6,060 nucleotides of DNA from Bacillota bacterium (GTDB taxonomy: Bacteria; Bacillota; Clostridia; Lachnospirales; Anaerotignaceae). Of the stretch, positions 5,589 through 6,060 are shown piece after piece. The notes under the pieces are model-generated. The model was not told where the DNA came from and made no database searches. It saw nothing but the letters and a program-made list of their open reading frames with translations. The stretch lies in assembly GCA_017547125.1 (NCBI GenBank), contig JAFYQL010000188.1, forward strand, positions 1 through 6,060. Reading direction: 5' to 3'. The translations under genes and the position numbers were made by a program. Every line of letters starts with the position of its first letter. Position 1 is the stretch's first letter.

Positions 5589-6060
5589 TTAACTCAGCTC
5601 GCTGAAATCAATATACTTATATCCGTTTTCTTCAATATATTCTTTTCTGCCTTTAAGGTTGTCGCCTAAAAGAAGGTCAAACTTAAGCTGTGTAGGCTCA
5701 ACATCCTCAGGAGAAACAAGTATAAGACGACGGGAAGCAGGGTTCATAGTTGTTTCCCACATCATTTCAGGCTGGTTTTCACCAAGCCCCTTTGAACGCT
5801 GGATTGAAAATCTCTTGCTGCCGATTTTCTTGATAATTTCTGCTTTTTCTGTTTCGGAATAAGCAAAGAATGTATCTTTTCCGCAGTTTATTTCGTAAAG
5901 CGGAGATTCGGCGATGTACACTTTCTTTTCTTCTATAAGTGTAGGCACAAGACGGTAGAGCATAGTAAGTATCAGAGTTCTTATCTGGAAGCCGTCAACG
6001 TCGGCATCGGTGCAGATGATGATTTTATTCCATTTAAGCTGGCTTAAATCGAATGAGTTG
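5589..6060 (-). CDS. parE: Type IIA topoisomerase subunit B, ParE/GyrB-like, C-terminal part
   Basis: The C-terminal 157 residues of the ATPase subunit are visible; the gene runs off the right edge. The first visible part, KIIICTDADVDGFQIRTL, is the TOPRIM acidic metal-binding motif DxDxD (codons at 5994-6008). Canonical GyrB/ParE has Ala-His or Ser-His after the glycine; here it is Phe-Gln. Next come the KGLGE motif (RSKGLGENQPEMMWETTMN) and the C-terminal ending EYIEENGYKYIDFSELS. The ATPase domain, transducer and EGDSA motif lie outside the window. Reading continues open through the right edge, so an internal ATG at 5963 is not the start. Its stop lies 66 bases before subunit A, which suggests cotranscription and assembly as a heterotetramer. 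The naming parE is by pairing; a gyrB-type paralogue is possible. Confidence 0.9.
   Translation of the reverse strand, partial: NSFDLSQLKWNKIIICTDADVDGFQIRTLILTMLYRLVPTLIEEKKVYIAESPLYEINCGKDTFFAYSETEKAEIIKKIGSKRFSIQRSKGLGENQPEMMWETTMNPASRRLILVSPEDVEPTQLKFDLLLGDNLKGRKEYIEENGYKYIDFSELS

Overview
The window looks like a piece of a low-to-mid GC Firmicutes (class Clostridia) chromosome, probably a gut-type Oscillospiraceae or Lachnospiraceae relative. The basis is the strong AGGAGG-type ribosome binding sites, AT-rich spacers with classic stem-plus-T-run terminators, an RNase Y gene, a clostridial GufA-like ZIP transporter, and a divergent ParE/ParC-type topoisomerase pair. The species assignment is inference only.

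Layout. Positions 1-215 hold the 3' end of rny (RNase Y), followed by a strong terminator nested in a larger palindrome (248-334) and a second, independent imperfect palindrome (342-402). A likely promoter (433-467) then opens a plus-strand cluster: a ZIP-family metal transporter (498-1280), a 110-aa three-helix membrane protein (1327-1659), a 68-aa two-helix membrane protein (1689-1895) and a membrane-anchored XRE-type regulator (1909-2514). Next, a hairpin that looks like a terminator contains the ribosome binding site of a divergent PAP2-family membrane protein (2620-3264). A bidirectional terminator (3265-3296) separates this from two minus-strand genes: a ParC/GyrA-like subunit (3300-5522) and, upstream of it, the C-terminal part of its ParE/GyrB-like partner (5589 to beyond 6060).

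The most notable structure is a perfect 26-bp direct repeat (1255-1280 and 1650-1675). It duplicates the 3' end of the ZIP gene and brackets an AT-rich segment carrying the 110-aa gene. Removing one repeat copy and the segment restores a tight ZIP/68-aa/XRE operon, so the 110-aa gene looks like a late arrival. The second repeat copy supplies that gene's stop codon.

How the genes fit together: RNase Y acts in mRNA turnover. The ZIP/small membrane proteins/XRE cluster may be a metal-uptake or envelope-sensing unit with its own regulator, but this is not proven. The topoisomerase pair manages DNA topology or decatenation and departs from canonical GyrA/ParC at several drug- and DNA-contacting positions. 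I found no CRISPR array, tRNA, rRNA, transposase or convincing new defence system. The unusual items are local: the repeat-bounded gene, the terminator/RBS overlap, and the altered catalytic motifs.
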